Assembly (NCBI GenBank): GCA_030762935.1
Contig: CM060881.1
Coordinates: forward strand, 102,128,501 to 102,192,500
Origin: Hymenopus coronatus
Lineage: Eukaryota; Arthropoda; Insecta; Mantodea; Hymenopodidae
Length of the DNA: 64,000 bases
Reading direction: 5' to 3'
Each line of letters begins with the position of its first letter. The first letter of the stretch is position 1. The position numbers and the translations under genes were made by a program. Below the pieces are notes generated by a model, which saw nothing but the letters and a program-made list of their open reading frames with translations, was not told the origin of the DNA and made no database searches. This document shows positions 44,613-56,907 of the stretch, in pieces.

Positions 44613-45334
44613 AAGCACCTGTGTCAATATGGTAATTTCAAAGAAATAAATAGTTCTTATTACTTTTTATCTAGCCTTTTTAAGAGGTAATATAGGTTAC
44701 GGGACAGCGTGTAGGGAAAACCACATTAATTTAACTAATTGGAATTTTTAGTCTGTTATTTCTTTTGCAAACATAACGGCATATTCAACATAAAAGTTCT
44801 CTAAAACTTGAATTATCCAGCTAGTCATTTATTCCCAATAAACGTTCACGTCTTCCATTGCAAAAAAGGAATATTTGTTTCCATGGAACAAAAGGTCTAT
44901 TATTTTCCGGATATGGTCCCTCGTAAATTCAAAGTGAACTGTGAAATTGAAGAAAAAATACTGTATTGCATTTTCCGTGTCCTACTTTCATTGTAGAGGG
45001 AAAATGACCCAGTTAATCTGGTGCTACAACTAATACAAAAAGAACAGCACAGTTGTTTCCGCTGTGTACGGAAATTATTGGAAAGTTGTAAATGAAAGAG
45101 AACGCCTGAAGCGTTGACCTTCCTGTCTACCACGAAGCTACAACACAAAGATTATTGGTATCCAGCTGACACTGTGAACATTCGAGTGCCCCCCCTCGCA
45201 GCCATTTGCAATTTAGTGCCTTTGTTTTACACAACTATCCACATCTCGACGAATAATCGTTCCGAGGGTACATCCCTAGAGGCTGCATTCCTTTAAAATG
45301 TATATACTATGTACGTATTGATGTCAATTAATTG
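44613..45334. other. Anonymous DNA
   Basis: No feature recognised. Frames of 60-82 codons on both strands overlap and lack motifs. Confidence 0.5.
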
Positions 45335-45480
45335 TTTTTGCACAGAAGCCGTGTGTAGGACAGGAGTGGATAAGTAGATTAAGATTGAACAACCCATCAT
45401 AGTCAGTATTTGAACCACGGATCTCCCGGTATCAGGCGTGCATGGTTCTTTGTCACATACATTCACTATCCTTTTCGGAC
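45335..45480 (-). mobile_element. tRNA-derived SINE (same family as 62.4 kb)
   Basis: AGCCGTGTGTAGGACAGGAG, TTTGAACCACGGATCTCCCG and TATCAGGCGTGC on the plus strand match the order at 62.4 kb (AGCCGTGTGTAAGACAGGAG, TTTGAACCACGGATCTCCCG). Reversed, CGTGGTTCAAATAC is a B-box. The two copies differ between these blocks. Confidence 0.65.
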
Positions 45481-46129
45481 TGTTTACAGATACGATAAAC
45501 ATTCATTTCAGGGATCTTCTCTCTGTTGGCGAACTGTAAATAGTTCTATAATTAACGAGGCAATGGTAATAATGACTAGATACCAGATTTAGTATGAATT
45601 CAAAGAACTTTACGACGAATGCGGGATAAAAGACATGGGTGTATTTCTTTGAACTTTTAGTTTACAAAAAAAAAAAATCTTATATCTTAAAACTTAAATA
45701 AAATCTAGAGCAGCTTATTCAAACTCTACTCAGCTGAGTCAGAATACTCGCGCGTACGCAGCAAACCTTCTTGGAGCCCAGCTGGAAGAGGAGCGTTATA
45801 CGTTATACTGGAATGCTATATAGTTCAAGTGTATGCGACCTCTGCATTGTAGAGCTAGTGTGTCTGCCTAGATCCCCAGAGTTAATCACGGTTACGGTGA
45901 GTTGCACAATAAGATTTCTTCTGGGAGTTTCCCTTATCTAAGTAGTTGAAATTTGGGTAACTTAAAGCTCCAAGGACACCGGACTCATTTAAGCATTATC
46001 TGACATATATTTTTGGCTGCTTTGGAATACTTCCTCTCTTTGCTATGCGAGGGGTATACGTGTAGAAAGATACAAAGTTCTATCCTCCCTAAAAAATCAA
46101 ATTTAGCCCAAAATTCGATAAAAAATCTA
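45481..46129. other. Anonymous DNA
   Basis: A poly-A run lies near 45667-45678. No gene or repeat recognised. Confidence 0.5.
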
Positions 46130-46375
46130 TTTAAGGAACTATATTTTGCTAAAAATTTAGCGATAACCATTTAGTTAAAGTATGATACGTTTAATACATT
46201 TACATGATAAATAAAATGCATATATTGAATGACTTTAAATCCTCTTTCTGAAAGACTTGTCTGTAACAGTTAAAGATTAAAGGATGGATGAACTTTTTAA
46301 CACATCTGTTTAAAGCACATAATTTATGCTAAATAAATGCTTCTGTGATATTAAGAATTACCCATATATTAATAT
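46130..46375 (-). repeat. Degenerate HER fragment
   Basis: TACATGATAAATAAAATGC and AAGCACATAATTTATGCTAA recall the HER interior (TGACAAATAAAATGTATATC, ACACACAATTTATG). Strongly decayed, so low certainty. Confidence 0.35.
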
Positions 46376-46379
46376 ATTT

Positions 46380-47465
46380 TATGTGTTATAATCCCATGAG
46401 CTTCTCTAGCTATTCTACAAACAAATACTTTATACAATATTATTTTTCTCTCCACACCATGGAGAGATAAGGGTTACAAGAATTACTTAGATCCTTATCA
46501 GCAGTAGTAGGGAACTAAAGGAATGCACTATACCAAAGCGATAGTCAAAGGTTTTAAAAGAATCGCAATGCGATTGTCATTAAAACTCACTTCTTTGCTT
46601 GGCCAGATATAAAACAAAAGAAATAGGGCGATTTCCTGTCCAAGAAAATTATTTTAAAATTAAAATCAATAACGAGAAATATCTCGGAAACGGTTACCTC
46701 CACAAAAAATATAAAGATATAAATTGCATTTTAACGAGATCTATATTTTTTGTGTGGTAAGATTTTGTTTCTCTCTTATGGTTTACCAGTAATGCAAAAT
46801 TCATTGAAAATGAAGAGGCTATCAGAGGCTATTCCCAAAAAATTCAAAATTTATATTTTATTTGCTATGTAAATATCTGTAATATGCGGTATTTTAACCA
46901 AAATCGTTAGAGCCTTTTCTGAAAAATCCAAATTTTTAAAAATGTTTCCATGTAAGAGGATTTTGGAGAATTTTCTTGAATGTCTTATGTTGCATTCTTG
47001 ATAGCTATTTAAGTTAAACACCAAGTTTGGTATTTAGCGCACTTTTCCTTTTTGAGTAATGCTGGCTGTTTTCTAAAAGTACTTTATCTTCTTCAGGTGA
47101 TCACAAAACATATTTACGGTGAAATCTGGGTTTCGAACATTTTAGTTAAATTCAATACTTTAACTACTATTTTTTTTTTTTTTGGTAGTGTTTAACGCCC
47201 GCTTTTACTGCTAAGGCATCGCAGGCGGTGACACTGATGATATATGAAGATGGAGCCCCGGTGGAATGAGATGACAGGGGAAACCAGAGAACCTGAAGAA
47301 AACCCACTCCTGCGCCGCTTGGTCCACCACAAATCCTACATGTGGTCGCTTGGGATCGAACCCGGGGCGCCTAGATGTGAGGCGAGTGGTCTGACCCCTC
47401 AGCCACGGCGCGGCCTCTAACTACTATGTATATTGTACATATGCGTTAGAGAAAGTAAAAAAAAA
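46380..47465 (+). repeat. HER copy, subfamily 2, interrupted by a SINE near its right end
   Basis: Body from CCATGAGCTTCTCTAGC, through GCAATGCGATTGTCATTAAA, TCTCTTATGGTTTACCAG and AAACACCAAGTTTGGTATTT, to AATTCAATACTT at 47160. The hairpin remainder ATGTATATTGTACATATGCG and TTAGAGAAAGTAAAA continues at 47428 beyond the SINE. Confidence 0.8.
47171..47417 (-). mobile_element. tRNA-derived SINE with perfect 10-base target duplication
   Basis: TAACTACTAT at 47161-47170 and again at 47418-47427 flank the insertion. On the minus strand the head has CCGTGGCTGAGGGGTCAGAC (A-box) and CCCGGGTTCGATCCC (B-box), a central GGTTTTCTTCAGGTTCTC block, and a poly-A tail (poly-T at 47171-47183). It landed inside the hairpin end of a HER copy, so it is younger than that copy. 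Head and centre match the SINE at 59.8 kb, but the 3' part differs. Confidence 0.9.
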
Positions 47466-48429
47466 ACAAACGAAAACATCAAGTCCTATGAACTAATCTG
47501 GGTTTAATTTTAACCACGTATTTGTTATGCATGTACGTATAAAGTTTCGTAAAGTTGCAGTTTTAGATTTTATCAGGGGCAGCATCTCAACTGTTAATGA
47601 CGCATAATTAGATAATTCATGTCGTTCAGGAAATTAATTTGCTGCATCTTTTACTGCACGTAGTGATAAGTTAGGTTGATTCAAATTAATTAATAAACTA
47701 TCTGATACTACTATATTATATCTTATTAGTAAATGTACGTTTGAAATTTAATGTAAAACTCCCTAACTATAGCTATGTAAGACTGAATATCTGCCTGCTT
47801 GAGCTCGCATTAGAAATTACTTATTTCTTCTTTCGGCATCTAGCATTCCCCTTAACTCCACATATTAATCATTATAAAACTTCCTTAGGCATTAATTTTA
47901 ACTAAAATGGAGGAATAGCTTGTAAGAAATTATCTGTTTTTCTTTACAGAAAGAGGAGAATAAATTATTAAAAGTTATTTTTCAACACTTTGGATTACTC
48001 AATTATTCAGGAACAGTGTCATAAAATATTTAGTAATGTTTAAGGTGAACACTAATCTTCTTACGTCTTATTGTTGAATGATTACAAATGTATTTCTAAT
48101 AACTCAGTGAAAACTTGCATATAAAATACAACAGGAATATGAGTTTTTATACTGCGTCATATTTTAGGGAAGCTGCGGTTATCCCTCTCTAGACTTTGCA
48201 AAATACAAGGGTTGTGTTCATTTTTACCTTTCTGATGCCTATATATAATAGAGCATACTAATTTCGGCAATTTTCTCATAATTACAAATTAACAACATTA
48301 TTTTTAATGATTTTGATTAATTTATAAAGCAAATTTAGAAATTTGTGATCCATCTTATATATGATATGACTCCGCCTAGCTGTTAGCATTTACAGATGTA
48401 CTAATTATGTTGATAATGAATAAAAGACT
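47466..48429. other. Anonymous AT-rich DNA
   Basis: No feature seen. Confidence 0.55.
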
Positions 48430-49275
48430 ATATTGCATTCACAAGACTTCCTCTAGCATTTCCAAAAACAAATTTTCCTTGCAGAAAATTATTATTATAT
48501 TCTCATGCTAATCGAGGTAATATTTAGCAGAAACGTTCTTATTACTTACTTCTTTGTAAATAATAGGGAAATAAGGGAATGAATACACTAGCCTAAAGCG
48601 ATAGTCAAATCTTTTAAAAGCTGGTCGCTATGCGAAACAATTAAAATTCGGTTATCTTTTTGCATTCCTAGGAGTAAAACATTACCGCTTAAGAAATATT
48701 TAAGTAGTTTAAAATTGAAATCGCAGTAAGGAATATCTCCAAAACATTTAACTGTAAAAAATGTATGTAGCATAAATTGCGGATTTTAATAATCTTAATT
48801 TTTGTGCAGCAATTTTGTCTTATCAAGATTGAGTTATACAAAAGTTATCCAGAATGAGAAGGTCTTCAGAGGTTATTTGCAGAAAATTAAAAATGTATAT
48901 TTTGTTTGTCAAGAAAATATTTTAAACATATGACAACCTAATCAAAATCGTTAGTCATTTTTGATAAAATCTTCGAGAAATGCTTTATGTAAAAGGTAAT
49001 TAAGGCAGCGGAATTATACTTGAAAATCTCCATATCACATTTATGGACCTTGCTGAACTTAAATACCAAGTTTGGTATTTAACCAGCCATTCGTTTTTGA
49101 GCTATGCTGTCCTCATAGCACACACACAAACACACATGATTCTAAAAAACTTCTTTATGGATTCAGTGTCTCAAAACATATATATCCAGTGAATGCTCGG
49201 TATCGAATTTTGGGTGGAATAAAATACCTTCTCTACTATGTACTATATTGTACATACATGCTCCATGAAGTAAAC
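48430..49275 (+). repeat. HER copy, diverged, near full length
   Basis: Starts ATTGCATTCACAAGACTTCC, carries CTAAAGCGATAGTCAAATC and an intact AAATACCAA-GT-TTGGTATTT near 49058, then a CACACACAAACACACA tract. The hairpin is disrupted (CTCTACTATGTACTATATTG) and ends CATGAAGTAAAC. Confidence 0.8.
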
Positions 49276-49497
49276 GTAAACCTTTTTTTCTGTTCATTTA
49301 TAGTGGTCAAATAAGAACAAATCTGGTACGCAACCGCACCCCTGAATAACTAATAGCCATATGTTAAAATGAAACATATTCATTTATCATATTAAGGTGT
49401 TTTACACATTTAATCTTTGACGTCTTCAGATAACAATGCTGAATTAGGAATAATAACCTTACTTTTAGTTGCTGAGAATACTATACTTTGTGTCAAT
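49276..49497. other. Short anonymous spacer
   Basis: Nothing seen. Confidence 0.45.
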
Positions 49498-50337
49498 TTT
49501 TACTTTCTCTACTTCGTATGTGGTATCTAAGTAGTGTAGGTATTGAACTCCAAATTTTCAATACTGAAAGTTCATTGAAAATGCAGGTTTTATGGTCTGC
49601 TGTGTACTAAAGACACACAAAACAACAAAAACAAAAAACAAAAAAAAAACAAAACAAAAAAAGCAACGAAAAAACATGTTATTAAAAAGGCCCATGTGTT
49701 TCCGTAGTCCTTACCGAGATTCAAAAACGTAAAGTCGGTTTCATACGGAACTTGACATTTAAGATCAGCAAGATCCAATGATGTAACTCGATGAATTTTA
49801 AGAAAAAATCCCCCACACTAAACTACCCTGTACATGGAAATCTTTTCGAAAATGTGGATTTTATAAAATATGGCTAACGATTTTGTTGAAAATATTGAAT
49901 ATTAAATATATTTACATGGAAAATAAAATGCAAATATTCGGAATGAGTTTTGCAGAACTAATAAACCGTCAGATAGACCCATATAATTCGTTGAAACATA
50001 ATTTTTGTTTGATTATTTATATATATATATAATTTATTTTGATTATTCCTGAATTTCAAACTGAATAATTATATTTTCTCAAACAGGAAGTCGTTATACA
50101 GTTTTATATTTTTTATTACTGATCATCCAAAGAGAAACAACTTTCAAAGTAAATGACAACTTTTGAAGGATTTGATTATAACTTTATCCCCTAATTTCCC
50201 TTCTACTTACAATAAACTAAGCAATAAGATTATTTCTGTTGATGTTTATCTGGATTGATATGAATAGAAAGAAGAATAAACTTGAAAGTAAGCGTACAGG
50301 ATAGATAGAGAAAGCCATGTGAATGGAACTCATCAGT
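49498..50337 (-). repeat. HER copy, first unit of a head-to-tail pair
   Basis: TACTTTCTCTACTTCGTATG opens it. The microsatellite zone is replaced by an A/C-rich run (about 49616-49673). Later blocks include AAACCGTCAGATAGACCC and TTATAACTTTATCCCCTAA. It ends AATGGAACTCATCAG just before the next unit. Confidence 0.8.
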
Positions 50338-50880
50338 TTTTTCTTTCTGTATACGTGCTATGTACATAGTGTATAGAGAAGGTATTGTAATGCACCCAAA
50401 ATTCGATACCAAGATTTCACCTGAAATACATGTTTTGAGACCTCCTGAATCCAAAAGAGCATTTATAGAAAAATGTCCGTGTGTGTGTCTGTGGGCAGCA
50501 TAGCTCAAAAACGAAAAGTCCTTTAAAAACCAACTTGGTATTTAGGTTTGGTATCTTCCAAGGATGCGACTTGAATATTTTCAAGAAAATCCCCCACTCC
50601 CAATTACCCTACATGGAACTTTTTTCGAAAATTTTGATTTTCTAAAAAAATGGCCCTAACAATTTTGATTAAAATAGCAACCAGCTTTTGGCTTTCACTC
50701 TAACTTATGGTACTCCCTTATTTCGCTTCTACTTACAATAAAGCGAGAAATAAGACTATTTCTGCTAATTTTCCCGATTAGCATGAAATAAATAAAAGAA
50801 TAAGCTTATTAACAATAATTTGTTACAGTGATATAGAGAAAGTCATGTGAATGGAACACATCAGATTTTTTTTAACAGAA
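50338..50880 (-). repeat. HER copy with a large internal deletion, second unit of the pair
   Basis: The hairpin CTGTATACGTGCTATGTACA follows the previous unit directly. The body jumps from TTTTGATTAAAATAG straight to CAACCAGCTTTTGGCTTTC near 50675, losing about 350 bases relative to other copies. It ends AATGGAACACATCAGA. Confidence 0.85.
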
Positions 50881-51164
50881 CCTTAATGGCTAGCCAAAAA
50901 ATTACTACATTAACGTAACTAGCTTATCCACATTTACACAAATATTGTTGTAGTAAAAATGTCACGAAACACTTAGGAAAATTAGACTTTAGCGTAAAAA
51001 TTATGCAAAATATATCTATAAAGGTATATTCAAGGAATAGTATGTTATGGTTATGTTATGAATAGCTGAAATAGAATGTTTATCATCTGATTATTGCTGA
51101 ATATAAGTAAATCCTTGCAGTTAATATTTTCAAATAATTAGATAAAACGAAGTAAGCTATCTCT
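50881..51164. other. Anonymous AT-rich DNA
   Basis: Nothing seen. Confidence 0.5.
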
Positions 51165-51845
51165 AGCCCATATTACCGAAATGTTGTGAATTGAACTTCA
51201 TATATATATTTGCTGTTCAGATGTTTTCTCGTTTCCTAGCGAATTTACCAGACGCCAGTTAATTATTCTGTGTCATTCGTTAGTTATAAGCGCTTTGAGT
51301 TTCTTTCTGCGATTTTTGTTTGATATAAACAAGTTTCGCGGAAACATATTTATTCTTGGTTGTGAAGCTAGAAGATATAAAAGAGGCTCACTATAAGGGA
51401 GAAAACGGCATTATGAAACTATTCCTGTTCGAGAAAAGAAGATCGTGTATTTACATGGCTGACACTTCCTAGACAGGGGATTCTAGGAAACGACCGTGCA
51501 ATTAAATGTACGGTTGATTGCAGAACGCAAGTATATTTGCTGTTATAAAAATAGAATCTGGAAGTAATACAGTATTTTTGTCCAAAAAAGTGGATAATTT
51601 TTGTCGAAATGGTCGGATATAGATAAATCGCGAGATAGAATTTTTGCATTGACGAAACGCACTAGTGATTACAATTTCGTGAATTGTTGGAAGAATTTAT
51701 TGAAATTAACTTAAGTTTTACAAAATGAAAGAATTTCAATTATGAATTATTTAAAACATTGCCTAGCCACATTTACGTGGCCTGGATTTAGAATCCGCAA
51801 ATACCTGAAAGCACCCTGAGTAAAAGATCTCATAGCTCTCGCCGA
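51165..51845 (+). mobile_element. LTR-like dispersed repeat, copy 2 (partner 32175-32872)
   Basis: Same order of blocks as copy 1, with TTTCTTTCTGCGATTTTTGTT, TATAAAAGAGGCTCACTATA (TATA at 51376), CTAGACAGGGGATTCTAGGA, AGAATTTTTGCATTGACGAA and GAGTAAAAGATCTCATAGCT. The pair is in direct orientation 19 kb apart, with unrelated content between. Confidence 0.6.
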
Positions 51846-53002
51846 CTTCTAACGTGGGACAATTACTTATGCTTTACTATTCAGGACATTGAAGAAACAA
51901 TCAGTATTTATTTTCTATGAAATTTTGTAAGTAATGAGTATATACAAACCCCTTGAATATGAGCATACATAAAATAAGTATATCTAATCTTTAAAACATT
52001 TATATCTGGCTCATAAAGTGGATTTCATCGTAAATTTGTGACGGACATAACATCCCATTGAAGCGCCAAAGGTGGTTTTACTCTTACGTTGACGGGTGCC
52101 TCTGGACTCACTCCACTCTAAGAGATCTTCCATGTACCTGGGTTTGAAGATCCAGCACCGATGATGTTGCCTCCGGCATAGTTCAGCCTGCATGGAGATT
52201 GACTCACTCGGGTGGTAACGACAATGAAGGTTATTTGGGAGTGGTCGTGCGAAATAGTTAGCACTTTTATTTTATCTATTCGTTTTATTCTTGACCAGAA
52301 GTAAGATATGTAGACCAGCACTTTGCTTTACAAGCTATCTAATTATGATTATTTCTAGGACCTTTTATTCTTTAACGACGTAACTTAACTTCACTCATAA
52401 AACTGATTACTTTCTCGCTTATTACTTTCACACCGTATAGTAGCTTCACAACGAGTATGCGTCTTGAACTTAGTGGTGAGTGTTGTCAACAGTAATTACG
52501 CGTACATGACCTTTAGTGACCGACTTACTGCCCAACAGCAATTACGTGTACATAGCGACTTAGTATATGTAAGAGTGCCAGAGTGGAAGAGTGCCCTGAC
52601 ATCCTACAATCTGCTACTTATATAGCAGATTTTCTGCCATGTCTGCTTCTTTTTGATTGCTCAGAAAAACCGCGAACTTGGCATCGAGGTAGCCTATAAT
52701 GCATTTTTCTTTACCCTGAAACCCCTCGTGACCATCAGTACATAATGGAGAAAAACTCATTTCTCTGCAATTCGAGTCTTCACCACATTGCTTCGTCACT
52801 TATTACTCTATTGCACGCACATGCACCAAAGTACGTGATCAACAATACAGTTATTTTTCACAAAGAGCCTTCTCCTCTCCAATAGCCAAGTTTGGTGAAC
52901 AGCTTTGAGCTGTGCTTGCTAGAAGCTAGCTTTGCACTTTTAAAGAAATTAAATTATTGATAATAAACACTTTTAAATACCTTAAATAATTGATAATTGG
53001 CG

Positions 53003-53003
<1 letters not shown>
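51846..53003. other. Anonymous DNA
   Basis: 52010-52320 is GC-richer and open on the minus strand for about 60 codons in two frames, without recognisable domains. Nothing else seen. Confidence 0.5.

Positions 53004-53057
<54 letters not shown>
53004..53057 (+). repeat. (AAT)n microsatellite, about 18 units
   Basis: An uninterrupted AAT tandem. The poly-isoleucine frame through it is an artefact. Confidence 0.95.
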
Positions 53058-53619
53058 CATAGTAACGAGACCGACTAACGGTCTCAAATTTATTCACAAA
53101 ACAGTAAATATTTTAAGAACGGTTGGCCCCAAACTTTTATTTAGCCAAGTTTCAATAAAGCGTTCTTTTAGTTGTATTAACTTGTAACTTGGTTTGCATA
53201 TCTCACATGATAGCATATCTGCTTTTTATTTGTGGAGTTATCCCCTATATAATCTGAAAAACACTCTTGACTATTAATAATAATAAATATTAGTAAATTA
53301 TACTTTTCTAAAAACAGTAAACTTAGTTATTAATACTAGTGAATTACTATTTTCTCAAAATATATATTTACAAATTTCGCTGTTAATCAGTGTTATAGAA
53401 AATAAAAACGCAGAAAAGCGTCAACATTTAATTTTCTAGGATGCGAAACAAAAGATGGTTCTAAAATAAACATTAACGAAATACCAAACAAATTGAATTA
53501 CATATCAGGAAGCATTAAGAGAGTACTAAAATAAAGCTAGGAAATATTCACTAATAAATATGTATAGTTCAGTAGTCTGTACAACACCAAAATATATGTG
53601 ATATGTTCCATACATACAA
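53058..53619. other. Anonymous AT-rich DNA
   Basis: Nothing seen. Confidence 0.5.
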
Positions 53620-53880
53620 TCTTCTCTATCTGTTATGCATAAAACAACTTATTAGAAAAAGTTATTCATGCTAATCGGAATATACATTATCATTAGTTGC
53701 TTATAACTTATAAGGGACACAAATAATTCTCGCTAGGCTAAATAGGCAGTAAAAGTTGTACTTTCACCAGCCCGTACATACAATGTACATACATAGTGGA
53801 TAGACAAGCTATTGTAATCCACCCAAAAATTCAATACCCAGATATCGCCGAAAATATATGTTTTGAGACCTCTTAATGCA
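53620..53880. repeat. HER end fragments, two orientations
   Basis: 53620-53750 holds a decayed plus-type start (TTATTCATGCTAATCGG). 53756-53880 is a minus-type hairpin end (ATGTACATACATAGTGGATA, CACCCAAAAATTCAATACCC). The body is missing. Confidence 0.55.
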
Positions 53881-54379
53881 AAATAAATAAATAAATGAAA
53901 AATAAAAACAGCAGTTTTAGATACATGTCATGTCTGGAGAAAACGCGCACACGAAATGCTTGTGCTGGTATCAGCAGAGAGACGCTTTTCCTGACACAGC
54001 AATAGCTTATTTGCAAATTCGAAAATTCACTATATAAGATCATCATTTTAAACGTTTATTATATTAGATAAGAATTACATGCTTATGAAATAATACTGTA
54101 CAATACCCGTGCAATGATGAAACTTTGCGCATCTGTCTTTCATCAATGTTTAATTGTGTAATTTTTGTTTGCACAAAAGTTTTTTATTTTCGATGAGTAA
54201 TAAGAAGAAAATAAAATAAAAATGTTGGTTCGCATTTAAAAAACAAACCTTTATCCTCAAATTACTATCCAAACCTTCTCCAATTAAAACACCAAAAATG
54301 TAATTTATTTTCCCCCATTATATGAACCAACTTTTATTCAAAATTTTCTTTCTACAATGCTTAGTTTGGGAAATATTCT
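53881..54379. other. Anonymous AT-rich DNA
   Basis: A short AAATAAAT run lies near 53882. Nothing else seen. Confidence 0.5.
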
Positions 54380-54862
54380 TCAGTCTCAAGTTAATTGATC
54401 ACGAATTTCAATTATTTCACATAGTGACCGGCTTTTAAAAGATTTGACTATCGCTTTAGCCTAGAGCATTCCTTTATTTCCCTTCTGCTTATAAAGAAGC
54501 ATGTATTAAGACAAATTATGATGATGCTTATCTTGATTATCATGATGTAGATAAAAGAATAATCTCCTGTAACAAAAGTTTGTTTGTGGATCAGCAAGAG
54601 AGAGTCATGTGAATGGAAAACATCAAATTTTTAAAAGCTGTCGCTCTTCGATTGCCATTGAAATTAACCTCTCTTTCTAAGGCCAGAGGTAAAACAAAAG
54701 AAAAACAAAACAAAAGTTGACTTCCAGTTTGAGAAAAGTTTCATTAATTTAAAATTGAAGCCAACAACAAGGGATATCTCAGAAACATTGAATTGTACAA
54801 AATATGCATATGATATAAATCATGTATTTTAAGGATATCTAATTTTTTTATGTAGGAAGTTT
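54380..54862. repeat. HER fragments: minus-type tail then plus-type interior
   Basis: 54380-54633 (minus) has GACTATCGCTTTAGCCTAGA and ends GTGAATGGAAAACATCAA. 54634-54862 (plus) has AAAGCTGTCGCTCTTCGATT and GATTGCCATTGAAATTAACC of subfamily 2, then AAGGGATATCTCAGAAACA. The two meet at their shared AATTTTTAAAA junction. Confidence 0.65.
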
Positions 54863-54865
54863 TTA

Positions 54866-55705
54866 CTTTCTCTATATGCACTATGTACATAGTGTATAGA
54901 GAAGGTATTGCACTCCATCCAAAAATTCGATATCGAGATTTCACCGGAAATATATGTTTTAGGGTCCTCAATATCTAAAAAAAGCATTTTCACAAAAAGG
55001 TCCGTGTGTGCGTGTGTCTGGGAACACGATAACCCCAAAACGAAAAGTAAATACCAAACTTGGTATTTAAGTTTAGTATCTTCCAGGGATCCGACACGGG
55101 GATTTTGAGAAAAATCCCCGCACCCCCAACTACCCTTTACATGGAACCATTTTCAAAAATTTTGATTTTCTCAAAAATGGCTCTAAAGATTTTGATTAAA
55201 ATTTCGTAAATTAAAAATATTTACCTGACAAATAAAATGTATATCTTGAATGTTCTAGGAGTAGCCTCTGAAGAGTAGTTTATTCTGGATGAATTTTACT
55301 GAATTTTGAATAACTGCTAAACCGTAAGAGATGGACAAAAACTTACTACACACACAAAATGTAGAGCACGTTAAAACACACACTTTATGTTATATAAACT
55401 TTTTTCGTGGAGTTCGTCGTTTTTGAGACATTCCTTACTTTTGGTTTCTGCTATAAGAAACATATTTTTCTCATTCAGGAACTTGACAACTCCGATCTGT
55501 ATAAACAAAGGAACTTCATTGACATAGCAACCAGCTTTTGACTATCACTTTAACCTATGGTACTCCCTTACAAGGAAGCAAGTAGTAAGACTATTTCTGC
55601 TATTTTTTTCTGATTAGCATAAAGTAAATGGAAGTATAAGCTTTTTATGAATAATTTGTTGCAGGGATATAGAGAAAGTCATGTGAATGGTACACATCAG
55701 ATTTT
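54866..55705 (-). repeat. HER copy, well preserved
   Basis: TACTTTCTCTATATGCACTA begins a clean hairpin. The near-palindrome AAATACCAA-AC-TTGGTATTT is at 55049-55068, followed by AAGTTTAGTATC. AAACCGTAAGAGATGGAC, CAACCAGCTTTTGACTATCA and AATGGTACACATCAGA follow. Among the least decayed copies in the window. Confidence 0.85.
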
Positions 55706-55910
55706 TATCTATCTCTTACGGTTTACCTGTTACGCAAAAGTCATCCAGAATGATGAGGTCTACAGATACAATTCCCAGATTATTAAACATATACATTTAT
55801 TTTGAGATGTAATGTATTACACATGGTATTTTAATTAAAATATGTATTTAGAGCTATTCTTGAGAAAATAAAAATCTGTTATATACATAGTACGTGTAGA
55901 GAAAGTAAAC
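55706..55910 (+). repeat. HER fragment, plus type
   Basis: ATCTCTTACGGTTTACCTGT, then a shortened body, then the terminal CATAGTACGTGTAGAGAAAG. The (AC)n and near-palindrome region is deleted. Confidence 0.7.
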
Positions 55911-56907
55911 ATAAATATGATTTCGTCTAAAGTAATTGAGAGCTAAAGGTACGTGTGTTTTAAAATAATTACCCCATTGATTTTTTTCTTTTTGGATCTT
56001 AGCTATTTCTTTGGATCAACTAAGCCCTTAGCAAGAAGTAAACAACCAATGTTGCCTGCGGATACACGGTGCTCTAGCCGAAGTCATGTCTGATGTAACG
56101 TTAGATGTGAGGAAGAGGCAACCGAGGTATTGGGAGAAACCTTAATCTCTCGCAGTTTATTGCCTTGGAGGGCAAAGCAGTTCGCGCTATTGCGACACAG
56201 ACCCTCTGTAGAAAATACATCTAAAAGCATCCCAGATTCTCAAGGGATGAAAAACAGAGAGGTAAAGGACCTCTTTTCTTGCAGTATAATGTTTCCACCT
56301 TTCCATGGCAGTTAAGTAGCAACCCGTCAGGTGGCTGCCCAAAAACTTCATGAACTAAAACCGCAGTATGCTTTGCAGATTATTTACATACATCAAAAAA
56401 TGTATTTCTTATACAAGTAGATTTTTTAGCACGAGCTACTCATACTAGACATTAGAAACTGCAATGCCCCATTCACAATGAGATAAATTGCAAGATATTG
56501 CACCCATATTATTCGGTGTAAGCATTCACATGGACAATACGCTACGCAATGCACTGCAATACAAGAGTTTGCAAACTCCAAACTTAGTTCTTGCGTTGCA
56601 TGCATAAAGAAAGAAATTTGAATGCCTTTCTGTTTGCATTGCCTGCTATTCAATACCAGACGATCGCAATGCGAGATTTTACAGTGCCTACTGCACATGC
56701 TGTTCTATCTGGCAGTGCTCGGCCATATCTCATCTCCCTTAAGAACTTAAGTCAGTCTCCTTAGAATCCTCCTTTTATTTAATGTATATTACCACTATTT
56801 GGTCTAGATTCCTTGGCTCTCATAAATCGTTAGGCGCAAAGAGATAAGGGCATTGCACTAAATGTGCAGCTTTATCACTCTCTGCAGTCACCATGCTTGT
56901 ATTATTT
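55911..56907. other. Anonymous DNA
   Basis: 56000-56300 and 56440-56720 are GC-richer. The latter is strewn with GCAATGC/TTGCATTGC words and could be a MITE, but no terminal inverted repeat was found. Minus frame 56426-56698 has no domain that I recognise. Confidence 0.45.

Noticed and set aside
52990..53187. Plus frame with a long isoleucine run
   Set aside because: Pure artefact of the (AAT)n microsatellite.
56426..56720. MITE suggested by many GCAATGC words
   Set aside because: No terminal inverted repeat or target duplication could be found by reading.
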